A DNA stretch of 64,000 bases from Bugula neritina (GCA_964035545.1 OZ037767.1:11761081-11825080), one strand, 5' to 3'. Numbered from the stretch's first letter, positions 1-10,807 are shown. Notes: a model not told the origin generated them from the sequence alone. Made by a program: numbers and translations.

Positions 1-345
1 TCGGACTTGCAAGTTAAATCATTCTGGCAATATAATTTAACTAACTCAAAGCTAGGTCAACTAATTTTGATATATCGTGATTGGTTGATACAAGTTGTAA
101 TGCTAATTTTATATTAAATTTGTTGTGAGTTTTATAAAAATTTTGTATGTAAATAATTGGTTGTACCCCAAGACGTCCGTTTTGGGCTCCAAGACGTCCG
201 TAATATGGACATAAATAGAGTTGTAATTTTTAGTAGCAGTCAGTCGACTGTTGCCTGTTGTAATGTTTATGATTGACTCTTATAATAAACTTTATTCTTT
301 GCGAAATACTCTGCTCTTTGATTAGGTTACTATTGAGTTGGCAAT
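1..345 (+). repeat. LTR-like sequence, possible solo or 5'-truncated LTR
   Basis: This stretch has an LTR-like order of signals: a TATA-like cataaatag near 210, an AATAAA polyadenylation signal near 285, then a T-rich run ending in ggca near 344. No coding sequence is visible. No matching second copy was found in the window and the left end is outside it, so target-site duplications cannot be tested. It could also be a 3' UTR or an unrelated repeat. Confidence 0.25.
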
Positions 346-379
346 AGTGGTGGTTAGTTTCTATAGGTTTGTCAATGGT

Positions 380-716
380 GATTACTTGCGCTGCAATTCC
401 TGTTGAATCTCGGTGATTCAAATCCCAGGAATCTGATTTCTGTCACTGTCTCTGACTACAGCTGCTGTGATATAAATCGGCGAACCATAGCCGTGTCCCT
501 GTCACGCTCCAGCACTGTTACTGAACACCAGAAATCATTTTTCCACTGTAGTGACTCTCTTGCGTTGCGGAATTCCTGTCGAGTCTCTGCGATTCGAACA
601 TCAGGAATCAGATTTCTGTCACTGTCTCTGACTACAGTTGCTGTGATATAAATCAGCGAACCATAGCCGTGTCCCTATCACACTTCAGCACTGTTACCGA
701 ACACCAGAAATCAATA
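380..716. repeat. 176-bp tandem duplication (two copies)
   Basis: Two direct copies lie head to tail, with matching points at 396 (attcctgttgaatctc) and 572 (attcctgtcgagtctc), a period of 176 bp. Both contain the core ctgtcactgtctctgactac and end with gaacaccagaaatca. The copies differ by scattered substitutions. The 82-codon plus-strand reading frame across them is read through the repeat and has no recognisable domain, so it is not called as a gene. From 717 to 1070 I see nothing annotatable. Confidence 0.75.
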
Positions 717-1074
717 GTCACTGGAAAATATTAAAATCACATTAGCAAATAATTTGGCAACAAACAGTATTAGATAGTTTAATTAGTTTTCTGCACAAGG
801 GAATTCTATTCCGACCCTCATTGTTAAGTGAGATTACTTACCGTCGATAGCGACACCTGGTGTCAGACACAAATTTACTTCAAGTACATGCCAATATTTA
901 CTACAAATTTCAAACATAGCATAAATTAAGTAGTATTACCGTGCCCACTTGCATCCAATTTACTAGTATTACATTTATAGCAACTGTAACGTAATTTGTG
1001 TAAAATGGTTATTGCATGCATTATTCAATTCATATTCACATTGTAATCACAGCGAAGCTTAAACTTTATAGCTT

Positions 1075-1310
1075 TGTGTTTTTGTGCATAAGTGAGTTTT
1101 AATTTTTTTTAATTTTGTGTGCAATAAAAATGTGTTTACAAATTTAATCAATAAACAAAACTAAAAAAATGTACACATAAAAGAAAAAAAATAATAAAAT
1201 AACAAAAGTGGCAAAATTTTGCCTTTATAACTTATATAAACTCACGGTACTGATCGCGGCATAATGACTTTTCATGGTTTAAAATCAACACTCCTATATA
1301 TTCCACACTG
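1075..1310 (-). mobile_element. Half copy of hAT-like MITE (family of 5745-7864)
   Basis: The stretch matches the right half of the hAT-like MITE at 7620-7864: shared aaaaaaatgtacacataaaa, gtggcaaaatttt and ataacttatataaactc, then a terminus reading CAGTGTGGAATATATAGGAG on the minus strand. The left inverted terminus is missing, so the copy is truncated. It ends 35 bp upstream of the possible signal-peptide start at 1345 and could contribute upstream regulatory sequence. Confidence 0.7.
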
Positions 1311-1344
1311 ATCACAAGCGACTACCACATCTCGGCCAATTAAA

Positions 1345-1398
1345 ATGGAGCAAATAAAAGCCCTCGTGGTAATTTCGTTCTTGCTTGTAATAATGGTA
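1345..1398 (+). CDS. Possible first exon encoding a signal peptide
   Basis: An ATG in a good context (taaaATGG) opens 18 codons, MEQIKALVVISFLLVIMV, ending exactly at a consensus splice donor (GTA|gtaagt). The peptide has a short polar N-terminus and a hydrophobic core, as expected of a signal peptide. The intron would start at 1399 in phase 0. I cannot identify the next exon; a LINE begins near 1865 and may have displaced or interrupted the gene. It could be chance: one exon, no homologue named. Confidence 0.3.
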
Positions 1399-1864
1399 GT
1401 AAGTTGTACTTTCTCATTCACTTCGACTCGTCATGGTTAATTTTGTATTGACATTTTGCTATATTATTACTACACTGTTTAAATTTATTACCGTATTAAC
1501 TTAGCCACTTTGTTTCACTCATCATTGATGTGTTAATAATAATTATAATGATAACGTTGCACTTACTGAGTAACCAGTTTGAGTTGGGGTTACAGTTTGA
1601 CTTGCTATGAGTATGAGTATGACACTTGGCTTAAACTTTTAGCATTTGCAAGTCATGCCCTCTGTTGCTCGTGCAGTGGTAAAGCTTTGCAAAGCTACCC
1701 TCTTCTGTTTAACTTAAGATGGAATATAGCTTTATTGTACAATTCTTTTAGTTATAAACCCGTAAGTGTAAGTGTAAGACGTAGGCCTAGGAGTAAGTGA
1801 ACCTTCTTTTAGTAATATTTATATATTCATTCATTATCGAATTTCAGTGTAGCAATTTATTTAA

Positions 1865-2125
1865 GCAAAAAATGATGCTGACAACCAACACAATGATAAT
1901 TTTAGTATCAATTTTACACTTGACTCAGAGTTTGACAAGTGGGAACTTTTAAAACGTATCAACAATCTCAAAGTACCAGGTACTTTTGCACGCCTAGACT
2001 TAACTAAAGAAGAGCAAAATAAGGATTTTCAGTTGAGACAACAGTTAAGAGACGTAAGGAAACAGGATCCTCGAAGCACATACAAAATACAGAAAAACCA
2101 AATAGTCAAAATATATACAGATTAA
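1865..2125 (+). CDS. LINE ORF1 protein, C-terminal fragment
   Basis: This open frame runs into a stop at 2123-2125 and encodes a charged C-terminal domain. Its key pattern is a hydrophobic stretch with FARLDLTKEEQ, then alternating basic and acidic helix residues (LRQQLRDVRKQD), then YKIQKNQIVKI. That is the usual end of ORF1 nucleic-acid-binding proteins of CR1/L2-type LINEs, by family knowledge. The N-terminus is missing. It overlaps the ORF2 open frame by about 100 bp in another frame. Confidence 0.6.
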   Translation, partial: AKNDADNQHNDNFSINFTLDSEFDKWELLKRINNLKVPGTFARLDLTKEEQNKDFQLRQQLRDVRKQDPRSTYKIQKNQIVKIYTD

Positions 2126-4851
2126 TTAGCCTCAATGCAAGATCAATCAAAGGTAAAATTGCTGAATTACAAGCTATAGCTTCTGACTACGATGTGATGT
2201 TTATCACTGAAACTCATTTAAACCCATCCTATGCTAATGCTCAAATCTTCCATCCAAATAACAAACTGGTTTACAGAAAAGATAGGAATGAATATGGAGG
2301 GGGTGTACTAATAGCTGTTAATTCGCAAATCTCACATTCTCCAATAGATATACCATCTGAAGCAGAAATAACAGCAATCAAGTTTAACTTTGAATCTAAC
2401 GTAGCTCCTTATATTTTGGTAACATACTACAGACCGCCTTCAACATACAACATTAAACCACTTGTAGATTACATGTCAAAAATCAAAAAACTTTTTCCAT
2501 GGTCAACAATAGTTCTAACTGGCGATTTTAATTTACCTGGCATCAATTGGAATGACTTCACTTTCTCTAACAGTTGGAGACCTTTTTACAATGACTTCAT
2601 AGATTTGTTATCGGAATTAGACATGGATCAAATTGTTAGTGAGCCAACTCATATAGCTGGCAATATACTTGACCTTCTTTGCACTAATTCTAAACATTTA
2701 ATTTGCGACTTAAATGTAATCCAACCAGGTGTCAGTGATCATTTTATGATTGAATGCTCAATAGAAGCACCCCAAAAGTTTAAAGAAAGTGTAGAAGATA
2801 GTTATACTTTTGTGTTCCACAAAATAAATAGAAACGGTTTTGATTCCTCAATGGCAGCCTTGCTCTCAGAAGTGAACTCTCTAATAAATGATGTACAGCC
2901 CATTGATACTGTTCGGTCTACATTTAGAAATGGATTACATTCGGCAATAACTGACCATGTACCTAAAAAGCAATTTAAACCTAGAAAACATTTTCAACCT
3001 GTTTGGTTTAATAAAGATGCTCAAAGAGCTTACAACAAGCAAAGAAAACTTTACTCACGATACAAGCTCACAGGTGATTCTGTTTTATTTAACAAATACA
3101 AAAAACTAAGGTGTGAAAACAAAAAACTATTTAAAATACTCAAAAAAGACTTCATGTGTGAAAAGTTATACTACCCATTGGCAAATGGAGACTCGAAACC
3201 TTTTTACAGATATGTTAAAGAAATTAAAGGCAACAATAACAGTATTTCAAGCATTCAAATTAGTGAAAAGACCAGCTCTAATGATTTATCTGACATTGCT
3301 AATACTTTGAACTTGTATTTTCACAGTGTTTTTACACCAGCATGTGTGCTCCCAGAAGCTCCGGCTCCAACTGATGCAGATAACATATTAGTAACTTCTG
3401 AAGGTGTGTTAAAATTGATTAAGTCTCTCAAAAATGGTAAAGCTTCAGGGCCAGACTCTATTAGCAAACAAAAGCTACTGCTCTCCCCTGAAATTATTTC
3501 TTCCCTATTAGCTTCCATCTACAACTATACATTAACAACAGGTACACTTCCATCAGAGTGGAAGCTGGCTCATGTCACACCAATATTCAAACAAGGAAAT
3601 CGTGAGTTGCCCTCTAACTATAGACCAATATCCTTAACATCAATAGTTTGTAAAATGATGGAGCACATCATACTTCACCTTATGCAAAACAAATTGAATG
3701 AGATCCTGTCCATAAACCAGCATGGTTTTAGAAATCACCTGTCTTGCACAACTCAATTGGCCTGCCTAACACATGACATATTGAGTAATATGGACAATGG
3801 AATGGCTACACATGCGGCAGTGCTAGATTTCTCGAAGGCCTTTGATTTAGTTCCCCATCATCTGTTGATTCAGAAACTTATTGAGTATAAAGTAAATCCT
3901 CTTTTAGTAAAATGGATATCCTCGTTTCTAACCAGTCGTTTCCAGAGAGTGGTGATTAAAGGCCACAAATCTGATGCTGTAGCTGTTACTTCAGGTGTCC
4001 CTCAAGGTAGCGTTTTAGGGCCTGCACTTTTCACACTTTTCATTAATGACATCACTAAATGTGTAAAATACTGCACTGTAAGGCTCTTCGCGGATGACAC
4101 TATACTATATACGCATATATCTAAAGACGAAGACAAGGAAAATTTGCAAAATGATCTTAACGCTTTACACAACTGGAGTATTAAAAATTCCATGAAATTC
4201 AATGCAACAAAAAGCAACATCATTGTGTTTGATAAAAGCCCTAAACCTATAACGCACACTTATTATTTGAGCAACGAACAATTAGTACAAAGTAGCTGTG
4301 TAAAATACCTAGGAATCTATTTGGTACATGATCTAAAGTGGGATTATCACATAAACTCAGTAGTCAATAAAGCAATGCGTATTTTAGGATTAATCAAAAA
4401 TGTACTCTATGATGCTCCAGTTAAAGTTAAACTCATAGCATACACTACCCTGTGTAGACCGCTTCTAGAGTATGCCTGCGAAATTTGGGATCCTGCACAT
4501 CTCATGCTAAGCAACAACCTAGAGAAAGTTCAAAACAAGGCAGTACGTTTTGTAAAAAACTTAAAAGGCTGGGATGTCTCAGTGACCGAATCCAAGGCGG
4601 AGTTAAACTTAAAGGCTTTAAATAAATCCAGACAAGAACACAGATTCACGCTATTCTTCAAAGTGTTGCAGCATGAACCATTCTTCCCTAACCTAATTAA
4701 CACTCTTAACTCCATGAAATCTCTCCGTAATACCAATATTGGGGACAGTAACTCTTTTAATTCAATATCCTGTAATACTAATAAGTTCCTGCATAGCTTC
4801 CTCATTAGAACAGCCCGTGAACTACGCACGGGAGAAACACTAGCAGACTAA
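2023..4851 (+). CDS. LINE ORF2: AP endonuclease plus reverse transcriptase
   Basis: The polyprotein nicks target DNA and reverse-transcribes the element RNA. The first ATG is at 2194 (885 codons), but the endonuclease fold starts upstream in the same frame with SLNARSIKGKI near 2128, so translation probably begins earlier, in the ORF1 overlap. Visible endonuclease motifs are ITETHL, LTGDFNLPGINW and SDHFMIE. RT motifs follow: NYRPISLTS, HGFRNHLSC, LDFSKAFD, GVPQGSVLGP and the catalytic FADD. The C-terminal region contains the conserved LCRPLLEYACEIWDP. No internal stop or frameshift breaks it, so it could be active apart from 5' truncation of the element. Confidence 0.92.
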   Translation, partial: GFSVETTVKRRKETGSSKHIQNTEKPNSQNIYRLISLNARSIKGKIAELQAIASDYDVMFITETHLNPSYANAQIFHPNNKLVYRKDRNEYGGGVLIAVNSQISHSPIDIPSEAEITAIKFNFESNVAPYILVTYYRPPSTYNIKPLVDYMSKIKKLFPWSTIVLTGDFNLPGINWNDFTFSNSWRPFYNDFIDLLSELDMDQIVSEPTHIAGNILDLLCTNSKHLICDLNVIQPGVSDHFMIECSIEAPQKFKESVEDSYTFVFHKINRNGFDSSMAALLSEVNSLINDVQPIDTVRSTFRNGLHSAITDHVPKKQFKPRKHFQPVWFNKDAQRAYNKQRKLYSRYKLTGDSVLFNKYKKLRCENKKLFKILKKDFMCEKLYYPLANGDSKPFYRYVKEIKGNNNSISSIQISEKTSSNDLSDIANTLNLYFHSVFTPACVLPEAPAPTDADNILVTSEGVLKLIKSLKNGKASGPDSISKQKLLLSPEIISSLLASIYNYTLTTGTLPSEWKLAHVTPIFKQGNRELPSNYRPISLTSIVCKMMEHIILHLMQNKLNEILSINQHGFRNHLSCTTQLACLTHDILSNMDNGMATHAAVLDFSKAFDLVPHHLLIQKLIEYKVNPLLVKWISSFLTSRFQRVVIKGHKSDAVAVTSGVPQGSVLGPALFTLFINDITKCVKYCTVRLFADDTILYTHISKDEDKENLQNDLNALHNWSIKNSMKFNATKSNIIVFDKSPKPITHTYYLSNEQLVQSSCVKYLGIYLVHDLKWDYHINSVVNKAMRILGLIKNVLYDAPVKVKLIAYTTLCRPLLEYACEIWDPAHLMLSNNLEKVQNKAVRFVKNLKGWDVSVTESKAELNLKALNKSRQEHRFTLFFKVLQHEPFFPNLINTLNSMKSLRNTNIGDSNSFNSISCNTNKFLHSFLIRTARELRTGETLAD

Positions 4852-4911
4852 TAAAAAAAAGACCTGAACATCCGATAGTTCCACCTTTCCCCTATTTGGG
4901 GTCTTGGAACT

Positions 4912-4948
4912 AAAACAAGACAAGACAAGACAAGACAAGACAAGACAG
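4912..4948 (+). repeat. (ACAAG)n 3' tail of the LINE
   Basis: Six to seven perfect ACAAG pentamers follow the ORF2 stop after about 60 bp of 3' UTR. Short simple-repeat tails rather than poly(A) are characteristic of CR1/L2-type LINE 3' ends, so this marks the element terminus. From 4950 to 5538 I see no gene or recognisable repeat. Confidence 0.8.
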
Positions 4949-5744
4949 CTATACAGAAATATTTTTCTAAAATGTCAGTCATAGTGGCTATAATATATTG
5001 ATCTGCAGTTGGTTTATTACTGTAGCTTTCATTTCTTCACAGCCAGTTTAACATTCATTGCTTTGATATCACACCTAATTCTTTGTCAATTATGACTTTC
5101 TATCTGGAAATTAAATAGGAATTGTTTTTAATGATAAACAAGTTATACCAAAATGACATTTTAATATATTACCACAAGTTATTTTTATGAAAATATTGTT
5201 ATAATTTTGCTCTTGTGGGGTTTTCAGTGTATAATCAATTTAGCACATTGTTTGTAATGTAGATCAACTTCACAATGTAGTTACGTGATAATAGACAATT
5301 ATATTTATAGAAAAGATACAATAGTAAAACTTTACATTTACTCTGACAATTCACAACAACTTAGTCAAGTGTTTACAGTTCGCCTGTCTACTAACAACTG
5401 CGCGGGAAGCCACCGTCCTCAATAACATAGCCCATGTCTATTTCTATTGGAGGGTTTGTCATGATCAGGTCATCTCCTCGTGCACGCAATGACCCCACAG
5501 TTCATTTAGAAGGGAAATAACGCTTCCCCCTTTTTCTATTAGCTTAGGGCCACACTGTGCGTATTTTTGCACGCGAAAATTGCAACCACAAGTAGCAAAG
5601 GTGTCCACTGTACGAGTTGAGAAAACATTCGCACTTGTCGCTCAGCATTCTGAACGCAAGTGCGACTCGTCTCTGTCGTCGTCATCTAATTGGCTGGTAG
5701 TTATTTAGCGAGCCCAATTTCTTTATGTTAGGACTACATTCCAG

Positions 5745-7864
5745 CAGTGTGGTATATTTAGGGGTGTGACTAAAATAGGTGTTACGGACCGCGACACCGG
5801 GTGGCAGAGACCGCGACACCGGGTGGCCACCCATTGTCGCGGTCCGTGACACCCATTTTAGTCATAAGGGGGGGGGGGGTTTGACTAAAATGGGTGTCGT
5901 GGATAATTTTCGTTTTATTTTCAAATTTTTAGCACCTGTGACTGTTAAGATAATTGTTAAATAAATCTTCAGTGAATAATGAACATTTCACAATCGTTTA
6001 AACTAAAAACATGAATAAATAATGATTATATTAAAGTAATTTTAACAAAAAACAAAGTTATCGAGAGTTATCTTTCCTCATCAAAAATTTAATTTCCACT
6101 TAATTTTACTGTTATCGTTATGATCATAGACATGCTAACTTATGAAACATATACTTTAAATTATTAAAAACGTTTTGAGCAATATTAACAAACAAAAATG
6201 TCTAAAAAAAATGTGAAAATAAAACTAAAAATATTCGCGACACCCATTTTAGTCCAGAATGACTAAAATGGGTGTCATAACATTTTTTTATTTGCATTTA
6301 GCATTGAGGATAAATATAAATTTACACTTGACATCATTAAACTGCTTTTGCATTTTTACACTAACTTAGCTAATTAATAAGCTACGAAACTGCGTCATAG
6401 GATAAATAAGATTAAAGTCATTGTAAAAACCTTTGCGGTCAAAAGCTAGGGGGTGTCGCAAAGAATTCAATACATGTATTTTAATTTAATTTCATAGTTA
6501 TTTTTCAGTTTCTAGACATACTGACTAATGAACCATATACTTTAAACTAGTAAAAACACTAAGAGCAATATTAAAAAAATGTTTACAAAATGTGAAAATA
6601 AAACTAAAAATTTTTGCGACACCCATTTTAGTCAAAACCCCCCCAAATGACTATAATGGGTGTCACGGTGAGTTTTGCTCTACTTTTTAGCTTTTTGGCA
6701 ATTCTTGTTGTTAAATTGGTTGTTGATCAAAACTTTAGGAAAACTCTAATATATTATAACTGTTTCACCCCAAATGACAGTAGTATTAAATAATAATTTA
6801 CAATAATAATAAAATATGATAAAAACCGAAACTATTAGTAACACCCCCTAGAGTTACCTTTCCTTAGTTCTTAGTTTTATTTTTATGATTTTTCCCTAAT
6901 ATTTGTGAGTATTAAAAATTTTATTAATTTTAATTAGTAAAAGCAAGTAAAAGTTTCAACATGACATAATTTATAGTATCCAAAACCGCACAGAAAGCTA
7001 AAAATAAAGCAAAAGTCACAGTGACACCCATTTTAGTCATTCGTGGGTGTTTTGACTAAAATGGGTGTCGCGAATATTTTTAGTTTCATTTTCACATTTT
7101 GTAGACAATTTTGTTTGTTAATATTGCTTAAAACGTTTTTAATAGTTTAAAGTATATCTTTCATAAGTTAGCATGTCTATGATCATAATGATAACAGTAA
7201 AATTAAGTGAAAATTAAATTTTTGATGAGAAAAGATAACTCTTGATAAGTTTGTTTTTTGTTAAAATTAATTTGATTTAATCATTATTTGTTTATGTTTT
7301 TGGTTTAAACGATTGTGAAATGTTCATTATTCACTGAAGATTTATTTAACAATTATCTTAACAGTCACAGCTGTTTAAAAATCTGAAAATAAAACGAAAA
7401 TTGTTCGCGACACCCATTTTAGTCAAAACCCCCCTTATGACTAAAATGGGTGTCACGAACCGCGACACCGGGTGGCCACCCATTTTAGTCACACCCTATA
7501 TTTAGGAGTTTTGACTTTAAAGCGTGAAAAATCATTATGCCGCGATTGGTACCGCGAGTTTATATAAGTTATAAAGGAAAAATTTTGCCACTTATTATTT
7601 TATTTTTTTATTTTATGTGGCCATTTTTTTTGTTTATTGATAAAAATTTTCTTTTAATTTTATGTGCATTAAAAATGTATTTAAAAACTTTACCAATAAA
7701 CTAAACTAAAAAAATGTACACATAAAATAGAAAAAAAATAACAAAAGTGGCAAAATTTTTCCTCTATAACTTATATAAACTCGCGGTACCAATCTCAGCA
7801 TAATGGCGCCCATATGATTCCGTAAGATTTCCTAAAGTCAACACTCCTAATATATACCACTCTG
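5745..7864. mobile_element. hAT-like non-autonomous transposon inserted in the MITE
   Basis: The ends are CAGTGTGGTATAT at the left and, complemented from the right, CAGAGTGGTATAT. They are flanked by a perfect 8-bp duplication CATTCCAG at 5737-5744 and 7865-7872. An 8-bp duplication with CAG termini is the hAT signature. Beyond the termini, inverted arms share TTAGGAG, the TTATGCCGCGATTGG region and gtttatataagttataaagg. It has no transposase. A foldback element sits 17 bp inside its left end; without that insertion it is about 380 bp long. Confidence 0.88.
5762..7496. mobile_element. Foldback-type element with long inverted arms and five palindromic nodes
   Basis: The termini GGGTGTGACTAAAAT and ATTTTAGTCACACCC are flanked by a perfect 9-bp duplication TATATTTAG (5753-5761, 7497-7505). 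The left arm to about 6276 is the inverted complement of the right arm from about 7023. The 16-mer GACTAAAATGGGTGTC occurs in convergent pairs at 5848/5883, 6239/6261, 6618/6649 (one change), 7023/7054 and 7409/7439. The spacer segments between nodes are related: segments 1 and 4 are inverted copies, part of segment 2 matches segment 1, and segment 3 has its own inverted ends. A 9-bp duplication and long inverted repeats fit a Mutator-like or Foldback class element. No protein is encoded. Confidence 0.88.
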
Positions 7865-8086
7865 CATTCCAGTAAATTGTGTTTTATTGAAAGCGAGTGC
7901 AATTTAAAAATGAAAACTTCATTTATCCCGCACTTGTAGCCATAGCAACAAGGCGAGCAGTAAAGTTAAACGCAAATATTGTTAGCTAGTAGTTTTTCAA
8001 TCTCACTGACGCTACAGTGGACACCTTTGCTACTTGTGGTTTCAATTTTCGCATGCGAAAATGCGCACAGTGTGGCCCTAGGCTTA

Positions 8087-9124
8087 TAAGAGTAATCCAT
8101 CGAGCCACCACAATATACTGTTATAAAAGCTGCTTCTCAGTTCAAAATTGCATATTTAAATGGTGTGTATTTCCTGCACATTCAGTCAAGCTCTGTTAAC
8201 CGTAGTTGCATCTGTATCTCTGCGCTGCATAAGTATTGATTGGTCTTAGAAGTTGATATTCTTTTTGCTGGCTTTCTAATTGTGTTCTTCATTATCTAAA
8301 ATATTCATTTGCAAATCAGTTGTATTATTATAAATGTATGATATGGCTTTTTGCATCAGTATAATACCAGTAACTTTATTACTCTATTGTAATAGTATAG
8401 CTACTCAGGTTCATCTCTCTTGGCACATATAATTGTTACTAATAATTTAGCATATTCTATGCAAAATTACACCAAGTCGAGATCAACACTTTTCTATTAA
8501 CTAATTTTGAGTATCGAAGAATATAAAATGAAGTTAAATTAGGGTATATATAACTGTAAACTTGAGGGCAAGTGGTGTACCTCAGGTCTATACTTTATTA
8601 TTTTATGTGATTGTTATGTAATAAGTCTAAGAAAAGTAACATAATATATTTTTTATTGTTGTTCTTACCTCACTCTTTGCAGTACACATATCTTCTTATC
8701 CCTATGCGCTCACTGAAGCGTGAAGTGATGCGCGCTGCTAATTACTTAGGAAAAAACATATTAATTTATAAATAATTTATAAAAAATCCAGAAGAATTAT
8801 TGGAAAAAAAAAGTTGCTCTGAAGAAATATCTTAAGATTCTAACATTGCCATTTTTTCAGATGTCATGTTTTGCTGCTGAGATATTTTACTGGTACTGAA
8901 AAGTCAGCTTTTCAAGCAAAATTGGCTAAAATGGGCAGTTTTTTGTCTCTAACTTTGCAATAAAAAATGAAAATTGAAAATTCTAAAAAAGTTGCATTTG
9001 GGGGAAAAGATCTACAACATAGTTTTTAAATGTTGACTTTAGCACAAGTAGATGAGATTTTATTTTACTGGTACTGAATTGTTATATAACTACAATGCAA
9101 ACCTCAGCGAGATAGTTGCAGCTA
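8087..9124. other. No gene seen
   Basis: This stretch is AT-rich with no recognisable coding exon, RNA gene or repeat terminus. A short imperfect inverted repeat (tgcgctcact ... agtgatgcgc) lies near 8705-8735. A few splice-like signals occur but none connects to a recognisable exon. Confidence 0.5.
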
Positions 9125-10372
9125 AAAGGTGCCTTTAACTATCCTGTTGGTTTGTTTAAAATCCTCCTAAAGATGGTCTGCCCTTCAAAGCTACAAAGCA
9201 TGATAGAATCTTTCTACAACAACATAAAGGGGACAGTGCAGTTTGGCTGCAACCTCTCTGAACCATTTGACATATGAAGTGGCCTTAAGCAAGACTGCGT
9301 TCTGGCACCGGCACTCTTTGGTATCTTCGTTACTATGCTCTTTAAGCACACTCTCTGCACTTTAGCAAAGAGGATCTACCTGCAGACTAGATCTGATGGT
9401 AAACTTTTTAGCCTCGCCTGTCTCAGAGCCAAAACAAAAGTAGGTGAAGCTGTCATCAGAAACATGCTGTTTGCTATTGATGCTGCTGTCGCATCCCGCA
9501 CACAACAAGGATTGCAGATGCTCAATAACAAATTCTCCTAGGCTTGCAAAGACTTTGGGTTGACCATCAGCTTGAAAAAGAGCAATGCTCTAGGACAAGA
9601 CGCATCGGCACCACCTGCCATTGCATTAGACAACTACGAGCTAGATGTCGTCAAGGAGTTCACCTAACTTGGCCCCATTATCACCAAAAACTTTTCCCTT
9701 GACAGTGAGATCAGCAAGAGAATCCAAAATGCAGCAACAATTATGGCCATTTCACAAACCGCGTCTGAACAAGCACCAAGCTGACTGTGTCCACAAATAT
9801 AGCAGTGTATAATGCTTGTGCCATCAGCACCTTGGTGTATGACAGTGAAACTTGGACTACACTTGCCATGCAAGAGAGGAAGCTGAATATTTTTCACCTA
9901 CATAGCATTCACCATATCCTGAGTATTACATGGCAAGACCGAGTGACAAATGCAGAGGTTCTTTCTCAAGCTAGTCTTTCAAGCATGTTTACTCTGCTCA
10001 GGCAATGCAGACTGCGCTGGCTTGGTCATGTTTCACGCATGGACGAAGGATGCATCCTCAAGGACATTCTCTATATCAAACTAACCAGTGGTAGCTGCAG
10101 TCATGAGCAACCTTGTTTGTGCTACAAGGATGTCTGCAAAAGGGATATATGTAGGCTGTTGGCATAAACACAGCATCCATGGAAGATCTTGCATCCAATC
10201 GCACGAGTTTGGGTAGGAAATTAAAGCACCATCTTACATCAGGGGAAGAAAAACCTCTCAGTGCAGCTGCTGAAAAGATGCCAACACCAACAGACCAGAG
10301 TCTGCATATAAGTGTGACATTTGTAACAAAGACCGTCATTCACACATCTATACAGTCATTAGCTTAACCCAA
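9125..10372 (+). pseudogene. Decayed LINE reverse transcriptase, 3' half
   Basis: The reading spans the RT palm to C-terminus of a second, unrelated LINE. Recognisable pieces in order are LKQDCVLAPALFGIFV, DGKLFSLACLRAKTK, MLFAIDAAVA, DFGLTISLKKSNAL, SETWTTLAMQERKLN and RLRWLGHVSRMDEG, ending with a cysteine/histidine-rich tail read in another frame near 10310. Stops interrupt it at about 9274, 9539 and 9665 and the frame shifts near 9780. The catalytic FADD has become FAID (near 9472), so it is enzymatically dead. The 5' part is missing. It lies about 440 bp upstream of the AKR start. Confidence 0.85.
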
Positions 10373-10807
10373 TCATAAGGTGTATTCAACGGTTGATTTG
10401 ACTGACCAAGGTCTACCATGACTATATTAATATATAATTGTATCACTATGATACTGCTTTGACTTTCCGTTTGAGTTTTATACAATATTTTTATACTTTT
10501 TAGTGTTATACTGAACATGAATAGCTAATAGTAACACTTTAGATTATTATAAATGTTCCGTCACATTTAAAAACATTATTTTTGTTTTAACGTGATATTC
10601 CGTTGTTTTTTAATTAGGCTATTCAACAAACTTCAAAATCAGTGATTTTGCTTTCCGCTTGTGAAGGAGTTACCTGGGAGCACAGATCTGCATTATTAGC
10701 ACTGTGATTATGACTATGATTATATATAAATATTACAGTCATGTTATTATGCAGATTTATAAACACTCAGTTCCGATTTACCACTTAAGTTTTCTTACTT
10801 TCTAGCG

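Larger units (their letters stand above)
1862..4950 (+). mobile_element. Non-LTR retrotransposon (CR1/L2/Jockey-like LINE), 5'-truncated
   Basis: The element holds the C-terminal part of ORF1, a complete endonuclease/RT ORF2, a short 3' UTR and a pentanucleotide tail. The ORF1 frame opens directly after a stop at 1862 with no ATG, indicating 5' truncation. ORF2 is uninterrupted, so this is a relatively young insertion, unlike the LINE at 9125. No clear target-site duplication is seen. Clade assignment rests on domain order (ORF1 C-terminal domain, APE-type endonuclease, RT) and is approximate. Confidence 0.88.
5542..8083. mobile_element. PIF/Harbinger-like MITE, interrupted by nested insertions
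   Basis: The terminal inverted repeats are GCTTAGGGCCACAC at the left and its complement ending in GTGTGGCCCTAGGC at the right. They are flanked by TTA at 5539-5541 and 8084-8086. Both ends carry subterminal sequence (gcgaaaatt, acaagtagcaaaggtgtcc) shared with the intact copies at 13236 and 51686. A 3-bp TTA duplication and GGGCC-type ends suggest PIF/Harbinger. It encodes nothing. The outer element is split at 5745-7864 by a younger insertion; without it the copy is about 410 bp, longer than its 343-bp relatives. Confidence 0.85.

Noticed and set aside
849-863. Palindrome gacacctggtgtc
   Set aside because: It resembles the gacaccgggtgg motif of the foldback element but is isolated, with no further similarity around it.
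1579-1800. 73-codon plus-strand frame before the LINE
   Set aside because: No recognisable domain, no supported splice partner, not in frame with ORF1.
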